64,000 bases of DNA from Nemertoderma westbladi (lineage: Eukaryota; Xenacoelomorpha; Nemertodermatida; Nemertodermatidae). The notes beneath the pieces were generated by a model. The model was not told where the DNA came from. It saw nothing but the letters and a program-made list of their open reading frames with translations, and searched no databases. The stretch covers positions 38,257 to 102,256 of the forward strand of contig JAUCBJ010002101.1 of assembly GCA_032718475.1 (NCBI GenBank), written 5' to 3'. Within the stretch, counting starts at the first letter, position 1, and every line of letters starts with the position of its first letter. The position numbers and the translations under genes are program-made. Positions 1 through 13,200 of the stretch are shown in pieces.

Positions 1-728
1 TTGTGAAAAATGCAATTCATCTTATTTGTTACATGTATAATTCCGGTATACCAACTCGCTCAACTCCCAACTGTACTTAGTATTACAATTACAAAGTAGT
101 TCACTCGAATCAAATAATCCAAATATTAATGCAGTTTTTTTATTATTATTATTAATTATTTATTTTCAAATATTTTTAGTTCTTGAAAAATTTGATGCTT
201 TTGAATGAATAATTTTTTATACCAGCTATAAAAATAAAAAGAATGTAAAAAAATATAAAAATTAAGTTTTTATACCAATGAGGTTCAGATTATGTAGATT
301 GTCATTGTTATTAATTAACAAACGACAGAGGTTAAAAAAGTTTAACTTTCTGAACCTCAGACAAATTTTCAAGAACTGTAAAAATTGAAATAATTAGAAA
401 CAATATTATTTTTTTATTAATGAAAGTATGAATTAATTTGTAATAGTTTTATTAATAGGCTATACTAGTAGTGCAACAAGCTCCCGAAAATAACACTTTA
501 ATTAAAAAGCATAACAATCTAACATAACAATCAAATATATACTGGTACTGACTGGTATTTCAAATCAATATTTAGCAAATTTGGAAATATAGAATACATA
601 GAAGTTAGTTAGTACCCTGTATATAAATTCCTGCATGGCGTATATAATATATATATAGTCTATACTCTATAACGCTTCGATGTTAGTATATAATATGTAT
701 TGACATAATGTTAGCTATAATAAAATTG
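1..728. other. AT-rich non-coding stretch
   Basis: No reading frame with protein-like character and no recognisable repeat. The sequence is AT-rich with short T and A runs. Confidence 0.6.
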
Positions 729-1733
729 TTAATTAGTCGGTGAAGACGTAAAATATGAATTATGATGGACATTGGTATAATAAAGATATATTGATGGGGG
801 GTATTCCTCATCGTGTTTCTCGCGTTGCCGAGTCTTGCGGACTCGGCAATGCTTTCCATTGGCAACATCACTGCCAAGCTGGTTGACAGCGTTAATGACA
901 GAACGTATAATGTCGACATCGATATCTTTATCAAGATTAAATCGATTCACAACAGCATCCAAAAAGATATCTGACTTCGTGGCATCTAAAGGAATACGTT
1001 TCGTAGAATTGATCCTAATTGGAAACAAGATTCCTTCACCCAGCTCCTTGTCAGTCCAAAGCACACGGGCAATAAGATTACCATATCTTGTAGGATTTAA
1101 ATTTCTGCTCCCTAAGCTCACCAGATTTCGTCCTTTGAAGTTGACAGGAGGCTGTGTGAGTGGATTTGGAGATCAGAATGCATCATTACCGCTACCCGAA
1201 GTTGATGATGTATAGTCAGAACTTTTCAGAAGCTTGCAGACATTACGGTTTAGTTCACTCGAACGTTTATTTTGTTTAGTCTGCAACTTAACAAGTGTAT
1301 TCATAGCCTTGGTATTTTTATTTAAAGCTTTAACGATTGGTCTGGTTAGCATAGTGATGTTGTCACTGCCAATATTCCCAATGTCATAACTTTCATCGTC
1401 ATCTTCAATCATCGGTGGTGAATTGACAATGGCAACCACATTTCCTGTAACACTGAATGAATCATTATCAACAATCTGACTCTCCTCTTCTTCTCTAATA
1501 GGATTCAAAAAATCAGTATGATTGATTCGTTGGGAATCTTCAATAATAGAAACATTGCGATTGTGAGCCTCATCTAGAAAGCCGAAACTACTATTAGCAC
1601 TAAGCGATCGATTGTTAGCCTCAAGTTGTAGACGTCGTTCTTTTATTCGAATGTCCTCTTCAGAGCTGGAATGGCCAAGGTAAACTGCTTTAACAAACCC
1701 AGAAGGACTCTCTTTGTTCTTTAAATTGAATGT
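729..1733 (-). pseudogene. BEN-domain-like protein, one in-frame stop
   Basis: One minus-strand frame is open from 1733 to 729 except for a single TGA at 1175-1173. The first part (about residues 1-185) is polar and acidic, with heptad-like Lys/Leu spacing near ALNKNTKAMNTLVKLQTKQ that suggests a coiled coil. After the stop, about 115 residues starting VSLGSRNLNPTRYG and ending in a basic RKTRQREKHD tail resemble a BEN domain: an opening Leu-Gly-Ser strand, conserved hydrophobic helices, and a Leu/Lys segment before the last helix. BEN domains bind DNA or chromatin partners. The assignment is by eye and weak; an unknown transposon-associated protein is equally possible. The frame opens at a TAG/ACATTC boundary that could be a splice acceptor, so this may be a last exon. 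It is either a pseudogene or carries a sequence error. Confidence 0.4.
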
Positions 1734-4200
1734 CTAGTCATCGAACTGTATCTCTTTTCCTCTGGAAAAAATAATAAGATGTAAAGGGGTCCGATGCTAG
1801 GGGTGTCCCACTTGGGAGGTACAGGCGCTCGTCGAGGTCTAGAAAGTGAAATTGGGAGGGGAGCTCTCGAGCTGAGACCAACATCTGAGGATGAGAGCGC
1901 CGTAGATATTATTGGTAATCCATCAGCAACCACAAGAGCATTGGAATAATTCATATCCATGGAACCTAATCGCCAATCCAAAGGGCATTGACAATGTCAA
2001 ATTATCTAGGAGTAGGGCCACCTCTAGCTGTCTCTAGGCCTATCAGTGTACTGCTATTATTGATAATAAGTCTAAAAGGTAGGCTATGTATGCTAAGTGG
2101 GTAAACTTTTCACTTTCACCTTCTGGTTACCGGTAAGACATTTTTAAACCTCTGTAGTGTGTATTTGTAGTAGTAAATGACCGGTTAACCGGGCCGGGTT
2201 GGGGTGACCCGGACTCAGACCCAGCAAAAAAGATGCTGGGTACCTGGTTTTATTAAAATTAAGCAATTTGCGTGAATGAGAATGACAAGCCTGTTTGACA
2301 TACCTATATATGTAGGTACCAGTACACAAAGTTGCCTAAAGCAGTAGTAGTAGTAGTAAAGTAGTAGTAGCATCTTCTTAGATTTTATTCATTTCCGATT
2401 TTCGATTTTTTTTTCAATTTTTTTTCTTTTGATTTATCATTTTTTTTAGATTTTATTTTATTTGTATCATTTTTGATATCACAAGTGTTGACCCGGACCC
2501 GGACCCTGCGTTTTTGAGACAGACCTGGACCCGGAACCGGACCCAGCAAAATGTTCGACCCGGTCGTTTACTAATCTGTAGCCTAATTTACCTTAAATTT
2601 ACCTTTATATCTTAAATTAAAGATAATGTGCTATATTTTCAGAATCTAAAAACATATTTTGAACATCTAGTCAACTTAAAAACTTAATGGCATGGCAAAT
2701 TGCCTAATTTTAATAAAGTTTTTAGTTTTGAATTTCATAAATGTTATACCACATTTTAGGGTTGCCTTGTATTCCTGAGCAATAAATATTTTGATATTAA
2801 ATGAATTTTTATATGGTTCTATCTCTTGTTTTATAATTTAGATATTATAATTTCAATAATAGCCATGACTAATTCAATTTTCACACCTCAAATGTGGTCT
2901 CACTATGTCACGCTGTGACTTGTCACAGTGACTTTTTATACACCTTTTTTAAAATAATTTGAGAACAAATCATAATCATTATTTTTTCTTTCTAATACTA
3001 GTACTTTCGGGTACTAGTACTGTAGTAGCCAACAGTCAGAGAGAACATCAGTGTGCCTATGCTATATTGTACTGATGTAGGCCTACTGTCAGACTGTTGT
3101 AGTAGTATTACTGTATTGTGTATTAGCCTATTACAGTAGGCCTATTACTATAGCACATCAACCAGCTTATATATCAAGGTATCTCAAGATCTCATTTGTG
3201 ATTGGTTACTGCTATGTGATGATTCATGAATGTGATGCAACAATATAGTTTTGTCAAATTTAGCAAAGAAAATAACAAATGTACTTATAACCTAAAACTT
3301 GAGATATTTGTTAAATTATCTAGTAATGTTCTTGACAAATTTACTTATTATACATCATTTTATTAAACTTAATAGGAGTGTAATTAAAACTAGTAAGCAT
3401 TGGTAAATCTGTTAAGACAACATTGAGGAACCAAGTAATTTGTATGTACTGGTAATTTAAGAAAGTTTTATGAACCGGGTTATACTAGCAGCAGCCTAAA
3501 TACTGTATTATTTTGACCTAATTAGCAATTAATAAGCAAAACTAAGAAATGGAAATCAATCAAGGGAAACAGCGCCTATCTAAGCATTCACATTAAGAAT
3601 CAGGCACACTTTAACAACACAACACAAATAGCGTAGCAATAAGTTAGTAGTACAGCAGATAGCGCTAACTACACCAATCAGCTAGTGCACTAAATACCCA
3701 TACGTTAGTACATCAGTATACCAGTATTAGTCATCCAATCAGTCAGTCAGTCAATGTATGAACCACAGGCCACCCAAAGCCACACATAGGACTCCTAACT
3801 AAACCCAAATTCTGCCCCCTAATACTACAAAGTAGAGACGAAAATCTGGATCGTCAGCCCCCTAATACTGTAACAGCGGCTGGTCCCCGGTCCTCAACTG
3901 ACTAGCCCCGACCGCAACGGTGGCCCCCCCGCCAGCGTCACCCCGCTTTGGATCCTCTGCACTCCCTTCCGTCGCTTCCCCTCCGTGCGCCCACCGCGCC
4001 TACCGGTGCTTTAGCCCTCCATGTTAGAACAATTAGCTACCGTATCGGCGCATGTATTCGCAAAACATTCTGACAGTCTAAAGAAATCCCGTAGGATTAT
4101 CGCATCTCAATCACATAGAATTCAGTAATTAAAAGTGGAAATCATAGTTCGAGATTGTAATTAGCAGTAATCATGGTCAAATATGCGTAATTTAAGAAAA
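1734..4200. other. Non-coding, with microsatellite and small inverted-repeat block
   Basis: No convincing gene. A GTA microsatellite lies near 2343-2372. Between about 2170 and 2580 there are CCGG/GACCCGG-rich ends in inverted orientation (AGTAAATGACCGG at the left, CGACCCGGTCGTTTACT at the right), which could be a small non-autonomous inverted-repeat element. From 3840 to 4020 there is a short GC-rich island without an ORF. Confidence 0.4.
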
Positions 4201-4315
4201 AACAGCAAAGAATTTAAATCAGAAATTACACAGAAGCAGAATAAGGAATTACACAGAATAATTGCGAAAAATAATATATAACAAGGGTACAATAAAATAT
4301 TGCAGGTACACATAC

Positions 4316-4511
4316 CGGAAACACAGCCAATTTATAGATGATGAAATAGGGATGACGCAATAATCGTCCCATTGGCCCAGCAACCCACGCCACCATTAGA
4401 CCAACCTGGAACAGCTGGGCCAATAAGGAAGCCGGATTGTGATCCTCGGGGGCTTCCAAATCGCAAATTAATACCATATATGGTAATGGACTGCCTCCTG
4501 GGTTGCTGGCC
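4316..4511 (-). CDS. Candidate internal exon, unrecognised protein
   Basis: On the minus strand a 196-bp open segment is bounded by an acceptor (AATGTTAG before 4511) and a donor (GTATGTG after 4316). The translation is well-mixed and protein-like, with DLEAPEDHNPASLL followed by a hydrophobic stretch (AQLFQVGLMVAWVAGPMG) that could be a membrane segment, then RLLRHPYFIIYKLAVF. I do not recognise the family. No partner exons could be placed with confidence on either side. It could be an exon of a host gene or a repeat fragment. Confidence 0.3.
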
Positions 4512-6240
4512 CTAACATTAATTTCACGATTATTAAAGTACATTAAGCACAATATGATATAAAGCCAATTTGAAGACAAATATTACGAAAATTAATGCAA
4601 ATTCACAATTAATCCGATTAATACCAATAAACAGCAAGCTCATATCAAGGTTTTATAGGAAACTTGCTACCGTAAATATGATTTATTTATGTTTTATTAC
4701 AAAATTACGTAAGTAAGGCTACATACTATACAAAATGGATAAAATCTATAAACTCGGATATTTTATTTTCCCTTTCTAATTACGGCTGTACGTCATTATG
4801 GCTTATCTAAATATTCTATACTGTATAATGGGCTGATAATAGTACACAGCGCCATATATCGTAACAGATGCATTATATATTTTTCTATAAACCTGCGAAA
4901 ATTTGGAAAGTTTTGATAAAATTACCATTGCCTTTTTTAGTGTATCATAAACTGTTGGGCATATAATGCCCAACCCCAGGTGGAATCTCGGACAAAAGAG
5001 CCCAGGTGGAATAGGGTTAAATATGTTGCCAAATAACAATGAATAACAGTATAAAACAATATAAAATACGCGGTGCTGGCAGTTAATCAACAGTCAGACG
5101 TTTGCCGTAAGTGCAGAGTTCAATGCAAAGTGCAGTAAAGAGATGCAGAGAGATAATATATTGTGTTTGATAACCCTCTGGCAATCTGGCCACGGATGGT
5201 CTCGGGTAGAAGTCAGAATGAATGATTTTGTCGCACTGCGGCATATTCATACTGTATGTGAACAAGGCCTCAAGAAATCATAAAGAGAAAATTGTGCTGA
5301 TTGGTGGGGAATTAACACAGAGGCTGTGGGACAAATAAAAAACACTGGCCAATGGCTGGTGATTTCGCCACTATAGCTCAGCACCAAAATAAACACTAGA
5401 GGGCGTAAGTTTTATAAGTTTGAGATACTGCTACTTTTAGAGTAGTTCGTGCATTGCACAAAAATGACACATTTTTGCTGCAAAAGTTATAACAACTAAC
5501 CTCCAACGAAGCCGACGTAAACCTTGACGAGTCATGGCAGTTGGTGCAGCTCGTTCATATTAAAAAGGCTCCAACAACCACCACGGGGGTTAGCGTTGTC
5601 CGACTCACACCATTTGATACATCCACCGTGGGCCAACTCATATATACTCAATGTCTATCACAAACAAAATAAAAACAATTTTAAGTTAGGCAAATTACAT
5701 TTTCAACTTATTTTTTTTAGGTACCAAAAAAAATTAGGGGTTAGGGTAAAAAAAATAAGCGGCAAATTTGAATTTCATTCATATATCAGTCAATCAGTAC
5801 AGCAGTACAAGGATAATACTGAAGTATTCACTCATTCTGGCAGAGCCTGATAGACATTCAATAAACAGTACTGTATCTAACTAAGGCAGTAAGGGGCAAT
5901 GGACAGAAATCAGTATCAGCCAGTCAGTGATCTTCAGTGGTATATAACTTGGTCAGTTGGTACCGTAAGTAGATGGTCGAACCTTGGGTACTTCACTGTT
6001 TTCCAGGGCTTCGGTCATGTAACAATTGTATAATTTTATTGAAGGATATACATTTCAAGAACAAGGAGACATTCATATATTAGTATTAAATTGAATAATT
6101 ATGATAGAAAATAATTAAAAATTAAATTAAAAAATGAAAAAAATTTATTTAAAATTTTATAAATTTAAAATTTATTTTTCTGAACTATATCGTATATATT
6201 ATTATATTCCATGGTCTATTTATGGTACCAGTATAATCTA
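4512..6240. other. No recognisable gene
   Basis: Only short ORFs without recognisable motifs. A plus-strand frame near 5500-5670 (WQLVQLVHIKKAPTTTTGVSV) looks mildly protein-like but has no start or splice context that I can support. Confidence 0.4.
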
Positions 6241-6246
6241 TATGAC

Positions 6247-6498
6247 CTACTTATGATAATCTGCAAAGCATTTTTTATCATGGCAGAGCCCTGGATTCCC
6301 AATGCACTGTTTGCACTCATACCGAGTTTCTACATTTCTTTTGTCTCCCACTTCCTTCAATTTTGGACAGTACATGTGTAGTGGCATGTCCACTAGAACA
6401 TTATCGACCGGGGTTTGTTGATTCAATGCAGCTATTTGAAAGTCTCCAAACGGAATTTTTGTATGTGTATCTTGCTTGAATCTAACATATCCATTCAA
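6247..6498 (-). pseudogene. piggyBac-family transposase, C-terminal fragment
   Basis: This 83-residue minus frame ends in a Cys/His cluster (YECKQCIGNPGLCHDKKCFADYHK) of the kind that closes piggyBac-type transposases, with CxxC, a further Cys and the CFxxYH ending. The DDE catalytic core is absent, so this is only the 3' end of a decayed copy. A second, longer piggyBac relic with the same type of C-terminus lies at 17.7-18.7 kb on the other strand. Confidence 0.6.
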
Positions 6499-6624
6499 TA
6501 AAAGACGTTGAGTAAAATGGATGCCAAGCTTCTTAAACCATGCTAAACTTACTTACGAACAAGAACAAGCCTCACTCTCCGATAAACTCACCAGGCATGC
6601 ATATCATCCGATCGGATAAGCATA

Positions 6625-7265
6625 AGCTCAAAAGATGGTATGCTTGAGCATGTGGATGACTTCTGTTACCTGGGATCATGGATCCGGAAGTCAGGTGAGG
6701 ACCTTCGAATACGTAAGGGAAAGGCATGGGCAGCCTTGAATAGGCTTACGAGGATTTGGAAGTCAACGAGAATTAAACGGAAACTTAAGGTCCGATTATT
6801 TAGAGCAGCAGTGGTTCCATTACTCCTCTTCGGGAGTCCATGCTGGGCTCTAACTGCTAAGGAAACCAAATCTCTGGATGGCACATTCACAAGAATGCTA
6901 CGCCGGGTTCATTGTGTCAAGTACAATGCACACATCTCCAACCAGACACTATATAACATTGGAGATGTCCCCAAGCTTGGCATTAGGACAAAATCGCCTC
7001 CGCTTTGCAGGACATTGCTTTCGCCGTGAGGACCAGTCAGTGCATAATCTTATACTTTGGCAGCCTCATGGAGTGAATAAGCATGGTGGACAGCCCATGA
7101 CTTTCTTGAGACGCATCTTAAAGGACACTGGTCTTGAAGATGCGGATGATCTAGCAAATGTCATGGGTGATAGGGAGTTGTGGCGGTGCAATTTTGTCGA
7201 TAAGCCGGCACAGCATTCTTAAATATGCAGCTGCAATGCAGCATGCCGATCCTAGTAGTACACTG
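6625..7265 (+). pseudogene. RTE-like LINE, C-terminal RT fragment (copy 1)
   Basis: This is the region after the reverse-transcriptase core: YLGSWIRKSGEDLRIRKG, then a hydrophobic LFRAAVVPLLL, SPCWALT, SLDGTFTRMLRRVH, and a last part with LRFAGHCFRRED and DRELWRCNF. These are the usual landmarks of the RT thumb and C-terminus in RTE-type non-LTR elements. A frameshift near 6985 splits the frame. A short tail (about 7208-7255) recurs inverted at 17.88-17.93 kb, marking the family's 3' end. Related fragments lie at 18.86-19.48 kb, 46.42-46.64 kb and 60.08-60.48 kb. The copy is dead. Confidence 0.75.
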
Positions 7266-7299
7266 ATGCCTATGGAGCTCGCAAAATAGACACCATTGC

Positions 7300-8450
7300 A
7301 GATCAATCTGATAATTCCCCAGATGAATTTGGAAGATATAGGGATGACATTTTAGTTTTATATTTACATGATATAGATTTAAAATTAAAACGATTAGTTG
7401 AGGATTTAAATGATCAAGTAAAGCCAGGACAAATTAAATCCATTACTGAACAGATGGGGAGAGAAGTTAATTTTTTGGAGCTCGAAATTTTCATTGACGC
7501 CAATGGAACCATTCAAACTGATATTTTTTTCAATTCTGTGTAGCTTTAAGGCTACAGGGGTAGCAGGGGTGTTGCCTTGATGATGTTTGCAAACAGTTCG
7601 CAACGGCAGCGGTTCTATCACATAAAGAGTGTCGAAAGGCGAGAATAAAGGCACATATAGATAATAAAGTTATTTATTATATAGCTAATCACGTACCAAC
7701 ACTTCCAGATTTTTACATTTGCTAATAAAAAAGTCAAAACATATTCTAAAAAATGACATTTTAACAGAAGAGTTTTCAAATGGTTTTAAATTTAATGTAG
7801 TCCACAGACGCGCACCAACTTTACAGAGACTACTAGCACCTTCCACATACAGATAACCTTTGAACACACTATGAACAGGACTTAACAGTTTAGCAGATGG
7901 GGGCGCATTTCCTTGCAACAACTGCGTTTATTGTGACAAAATTGAACCAATGGAATTTGTTTCTTCAAAATCGGTGGACCAGCGGAGAAGAATCCCTATA
8001 ACAGAAAATTTGAACTGCAAGAGTACTAATGTAATTTACCTTGTATCATGTTCTAGATGTAATAAACAAGCGGTGGGTTCTGCAATTAATTTTAAAGCTA
8101 GAATTGCTAATTATAAAACACAGATTACAAACAAAAAGAAGCAGACATGTAAGGTTGATCAACATTTTAAAAGCAACGGACATTCATGGGAAGATTTTCA
8201 TATAACACTGATAGATAGTATTAAGGGATACAAGGGAAAAGAACTCAAAATCCAAATGAGAAAGATTGAGGGTTACTACCAGTGCACACTGCAGACCTTA
8301 GAACCATACGGAATAAACACTATTAATGAAGCAACCGCAAATTTACATGGTTACACAGGTTTTCTTCAAGAAGATTATAACTTTATATTTTTGTTGTTAC
8401 CTAGGGTATTTATACAGTATTTCAATTATTTATTTGTTCTAGAAAATTAA
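7300..8450 (+). pseudogene. Penelope-like element: RT end, linker and GIY-YIG endonuclease
   Basis: The first part (7300-7541) ends a Penelope-type reverse transcriptase: FGRYRDDILVLY carries the catalytic Asp pair, followed by NFLELEIFIDANGTIQTDIFF. Another frame from about 7690 gives the linker (VVHRRAPTLQRLLAPST, GAFPCNNCVYC with paired CxxC) leading into the 7950-8450 ORF. There NVIYLVSCSRCNKQAVGSA replaces the usual YxG motif, and ARIANYKTQI, DQHFKSNGHS and HITLIDSI complete a GIY-YIG nuclease fold. In Penelope elements RT and this nuclease act together in target-primed integration. Stops and frame changes show the copy is inactive, and the Tyr-x-Gly to Ala-x-Gly change would weaken the nuclease. 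Confidence 0.75.
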
Positions 8451-8536
8451 TTTGAATTTAAGAATAATACATGAATAAGAGTCACGCTGACTCGATATAT
8501 CGTATACATTTTATTTTTATTGCTTGATATTGGTCT

Positions 8537-8569
8537 GTGAAAGCGAAAAGGTACCTTAAGGTGAAAATG
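8537..8569 (+). repeat. Left terminal inverted repeat
   Basis: 33 bp containing the palindromic core AGGTACCTTAAGGT. It pairs with 17377-17409 in inverted orientation with a single mismatch. Confidence 0.75.
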
Positions 8570-8979
8570 TCGTTTTGAGAAAATCGCACTTAAAGAAAAA
8601 TTAAATTTTCAAGTCAAAATTTTCAATTTTTTTATTTTCAATGTGATATATGCAGTTTTTAATGAGGAATCCAAATCTGTTAACGGTATGTTAACAGCTA
8701 GCTTAGTTTTGGAGATATTCAGCTTTGATTGAGGGTAGTCAGAAGTTTTGAAATTTAAATCTCATTCCCGATAGATATTATGTTGTTCTATGTATATTTA
8801 CTTTTATAAATTAATTTATATGCCTTATTATTCCAATAGAAAACTATCTTCCAGTTATTTTCAATATGTTTGTTTGTCAATCGGTCTGTCTGTCCGTCTG
8901 TTTGTCTGTCAAGTGATGTCAGTCATTTTATAAATTTTTTAGATCTTGGCTCAAAAATTATAATTTTTATGGTATAAGG

Positions 8980-9960
8980 GTTTTCGAGGTCGTTGAACAC
9001 TATAAAACATCTTAAAAATATTTTCTGGTAATACAACCATCATTTTTGGTGCTATTTTGGTCCCCCAGGACGAAAAATACAAGTAAAAAATGTCAAATTA
9101 AAAAAACTTTGTATTTTGTTTGATAATTCTGAATGTATGCGGGTTTTTGAGGTCGCTGATCACGATAAAACTTGTTAAAAATATTTTTTGGCAATGTAAC
9201 CATCATTTTTGGTGCTATTTTGGACCCCCAGGACAAAAAATACAAGTAAAAAATGTCAAATTAAAAAATTTTGTATTTCGTTTGATAATTCTGAATGTAT
9301 GCGGGTTTTTGAGGTCGCTGATCACGATAAAACTTGTTAAAAATATTTTTTGGCAATGTAACCATCATTTTTGGTGCTATTTTGGACCCCCAGGACAAAA
9401 AATACAAGTAAAAAATGTCAAATTAAAAAATTTTGTATTTCGTTTGATAATTCTGAATGTATGCGGGTTTTTGAGGTCGCTGATCACGATAAAACTTGTT
9501 AAAAATATTTTCTGGTAATACAACCATCATTTTTGGTGCTATTTTGGTCCCCCAGGACGAAAAATACAAGTAAATAATGTCAAATTAAAAAATGTTCTGT
9601 TTCGATTGATAATTCTGAACGTATATGGGTTTATGAGGTCGCTGATCACGATGAAACTAGTTATAAATATTTCTGGTAAATTCAAACCCAATTGTGGTGC
9701 TATTCTGATGCCCCAGAACGGAAAGTACACTAGCACAAAAATTATAAAAAAAGTTAAATTTTGCCTTTGGTTTGGTAATTCTGAAGCTATACTGGTTTTC
9801 AAGGTTGCTGATAACGATACAACTCATTAAAAATCATCAAAAACAACTATAATTTTTGGAGCTTGTCAGCTCTTGACGAAAAAAACAAGTTGCAAAAAAT
9901 TTATAACTCCAAAAATCCAATTTGGTTGGATAATACAATATTTTTGAGTGTCATATTCGT
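8980..9960. repeat. 162-bp tandem repeat array
   Basis: Units such as GTCGCTGATCACGATAAAAC recur with a 162-bp period (start points 9121, 9283 and 9445), with diverged units on both sides. Because 162 is divisible by three, a spurious 132-residue ORF runs through it. Related sequence occurs at 27.36-28.3 kb and 31.26-32.05 kb. Confidence 0.8.
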
Positions 9961-10224
9961 GATCAGCATCCCAGAAAAAGAGTGATGTGGTGTGAATGTC
10001 TGTCTGTCTCTTTGTCTGCCTCTCTTGTCGGTGAAAAATTTGAAACTTGCCATTTTCAAATTTAAACTTTTAATTTAAATTGTTATTTAAGTTTGACTCT
10101 TGAAATTAATGAACATGAAATAAATGAGTCTGATATGTCTGATATGTCTGATAAATGAACCAATAAGTCTGAAGGTCTACAATTTGCGCTTTTTAAGTTT
10201 CTTAGATCCTGTAGTGCTCGTTAG

Positions 10225-13200
10225 TTATGGAGTACTCACTGCAATGGGCCACTTCGCTATTCGTTTCCGAACCTTTGTCTCAGCCTGCGATTCAGTCTTA
10301 TTTGCTGCTATCGGTCTAGGCACTTGTGGCAATGACGCTACCTGATCTGGATTTCTTATACAGTACTTACGAATGTTGTCGTATAGGTACCACTGTCTTG
10401 TGGCACTTAAATCTGACAAAGGAAGACTATTTGGCATATCTATGGACGAAGTGACTGGTCTTCCTGTGCGCTTCTTATAAATATCAACTTTAGATGATGT
10501 CAAGAATGAGCAACTGGGAAAACATTCCACTATTCCATCCGCACAGTCGGAGCCCAGTTTGAAATGCTGGTAATTCGTAATGTGTGGCACATCACGGTAA
10601 AACCTATCTAGGAATGTATCCCAGTCGTAGAATAGATAACTATCATCAACAACAAATGGAAAACTTCCTGTGGCCGACTCTTGAACAACATCAGCCATCT
10701 CGACCATCGTTGAAACTGTTGCCTTTCTAAACTTTGACTTAAAAAGTCCAAAAAATTGATCCGGCCGAAACTTTGTATGACCCTCAAGCATAAAATGGTA
10801 ATGAATATTCTTATCCAGTCCAGTATCTATTCGCCACTGTAAGTATTGCACAAAACTGTTATTTTTGTTTTGACCAACAGTATTATCTGCATGGAAATGC
10901 CAGGTAATCGGACGTATTGTTATAGAGTTCAGGTAGTGATGAAGAAGGCAGATTATAAAGTTAGCCCCCTTTCCATAACTGGTTGTATATTTCTCATCTA
11001 TTAAATATAATCTGGCTATACGTTGACCTTCACTCACAATACCAAATATCCCACACTTACGCGCAGTTTTAAAAAACATAGGTCCAGGTTGTTGAGCTAG
11101 CGAAGGGTAGTGTACCTGTTGGGCCATATCCCAGCTAAGATGCATCGTTTCAGGTTTGTAGGTTAAATCTACTTTCATTTTGTTTGCTTCTATTTCTGAA
11201 TCAGCACATAACTGACGATAGAGATGACGCTCCATTTTCGCCGAATTTATATGTTTTAGTGCAATCTCATATCGTTCAGTTTTCAGCTGATCATCAGTAG
11301 TGTTCATTAGGGCCTGAGTATTATCAGCACATGTATCACATAAATCTGTATCCGGAGTCATCATACGGTAATATGGTCTAAGTTCATTCCACAATCTATA
11401 AAATACACGGCGCGTTATTGGTTTGGTCTTAGCAATATGGCAGGATTTCACATACAACAAATGAATCCCCTTTTTAGATGTACTTGAAGGTCATGATCCG
11501 AAAATCCCTATAACTAGGCAATCGCCCTGGGAGGGGTAATGCATTAATCTCGACATATGAATCTAGAAAACATACTAACTCCTCGATTCGTTGGAAAGAG
11601 GTAACATTATGGGGAGAGCGCCCCAATGACTTGTGTACTCTTATTAATTGCCCTTCCTCCCCACGCCACTTGTTCATATGTTTTAGTAAATTCTTATATT
11701 TGCGCAACCCAATCCCATGAATATGTAAAAATGTTGTGCGACAAATCCCATATCCCATAAAATTGAAATCGTATCTCTCCCGTTTTCTGCATTTAGAACT
11801 GCCGGCAACTGAATGCGTTTCAACAGGTATCTTACTGGATGAGATTTCACCACATAAAAACGTATCTAGCTCGGCTTTCCTTAGTTCAGCAAAGCTATAA
11901 TTGGTCCATTCCTTCAGAGTGAACTGGTTTGCGCATTCTTTATTACATCCACACTGAAATTCGGCTCGCTCATGTTCCGTAGGATCAGGTTCAACTATAC
12001 TGTCTTCAATATCTTCGCAAGAATCTGAAGAACTCTCTGATGTTTGGTCAGATAGTTCTGAAAAAACAACAAATGGAAAACTTCCTGTGGCCGACTCTTG
12101 AACAACATCAGCCATCTCGACCATCGTTGAAACTGTTGCCTTTCTAAACTTTGACTTAAAAAGTCCAAAAAATTGATCCGGCCGAAACTTTGTATGACCC
12201 TCAAGCATAAAATGGTAATGAATATTCTTATCCAGTCCAGTATCTATTCGCCACTGTAAGTATTGCACAAAACTGTTATTTTTGTTTTGACCAACAGTAT
12301 TATCTGCATGGAAATGCCAGGTAATCGGACGTATTGTTATAGAGTTCAGGTAGTGATGAAGAAGGCTGATTATAAAGTTAGCCCCCTTTCCATAACTGGT
12401 TGTATATTTCTCATCTATTAAATATAATCTGGCTATACGTTGACCTTCACTCACAATACCAAATATCCCACACTTACGCGCAGTTTTAAAAAACATAGGT
12501 CCAGGTTGTTGAGCTAGCGAAGGGTAGTGTACCTGTTGGGCCATATCCCAGCTAAGATGCATCGTTTCAGGTTTGTAGGTTAAATCTACTTTCATTTTGT
12601 TTGCTTCTATTTCTGAATCAGCACATAACTGACGATAGAGATGACGCTCCATTTTCGCCGAATTTAGATGTTTTAGTGCAATCTCATATCGTTCAGTTTT
12701 CAGCTGATCATCAGTAGTGTTCATTAGGGCCTGAGTATTATCAGCACATGTATCACATAAATCTGTATCCGGAATCATCATACGGTAAAATGGTCTAAGT
12801 TCATTCCACAATCTATAAAATACACGGCGCGTTATTGGTTTGGTCTTAGCAATATGGCAGGATTTCACATACAACAAATGAATCCCCTTTTTAGATGTAC
12901 TTGAAGGTAATAACATGATCCGAAAATCCCTATAACTAGGCAATCGCCCTGGGAGGGGTAATGCATTAATCTCGACATATGAATCTAGAAAACATACTAA
13001 CTCCTCGATTCGTTGGAAAGAGGTGACATTATGGGGAGAGCGCCCCAATGACTTGTGTACTCTTATTAATTGCCCTTCCTCCCCACGCCACTTGTTCATA
13101 TGTTTTAGTAAATTCTTATATTTGCGCAACCCAATCCCATGAATATGTAAAAATGTTGTGCGACAAATCCCATATCCCATAAAATTGAAATCGTATCTCT

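Noticed and set aside
835-1215. Plus-strand 126-codon ORF
   Set aside because: It is the shadow of the minus-strand BEN-like frame, which has the better composition.
3840-4020. rRNA or CpG-island promoter
   Set aside because: GC-rich but without any recognisable rRNA segment, and no gene could be placed at it.
9120-9518. 132-codon ORF as a gene
   Set aside because: It is produced by a 162-bp repeat (divisible by three) reading through itself.
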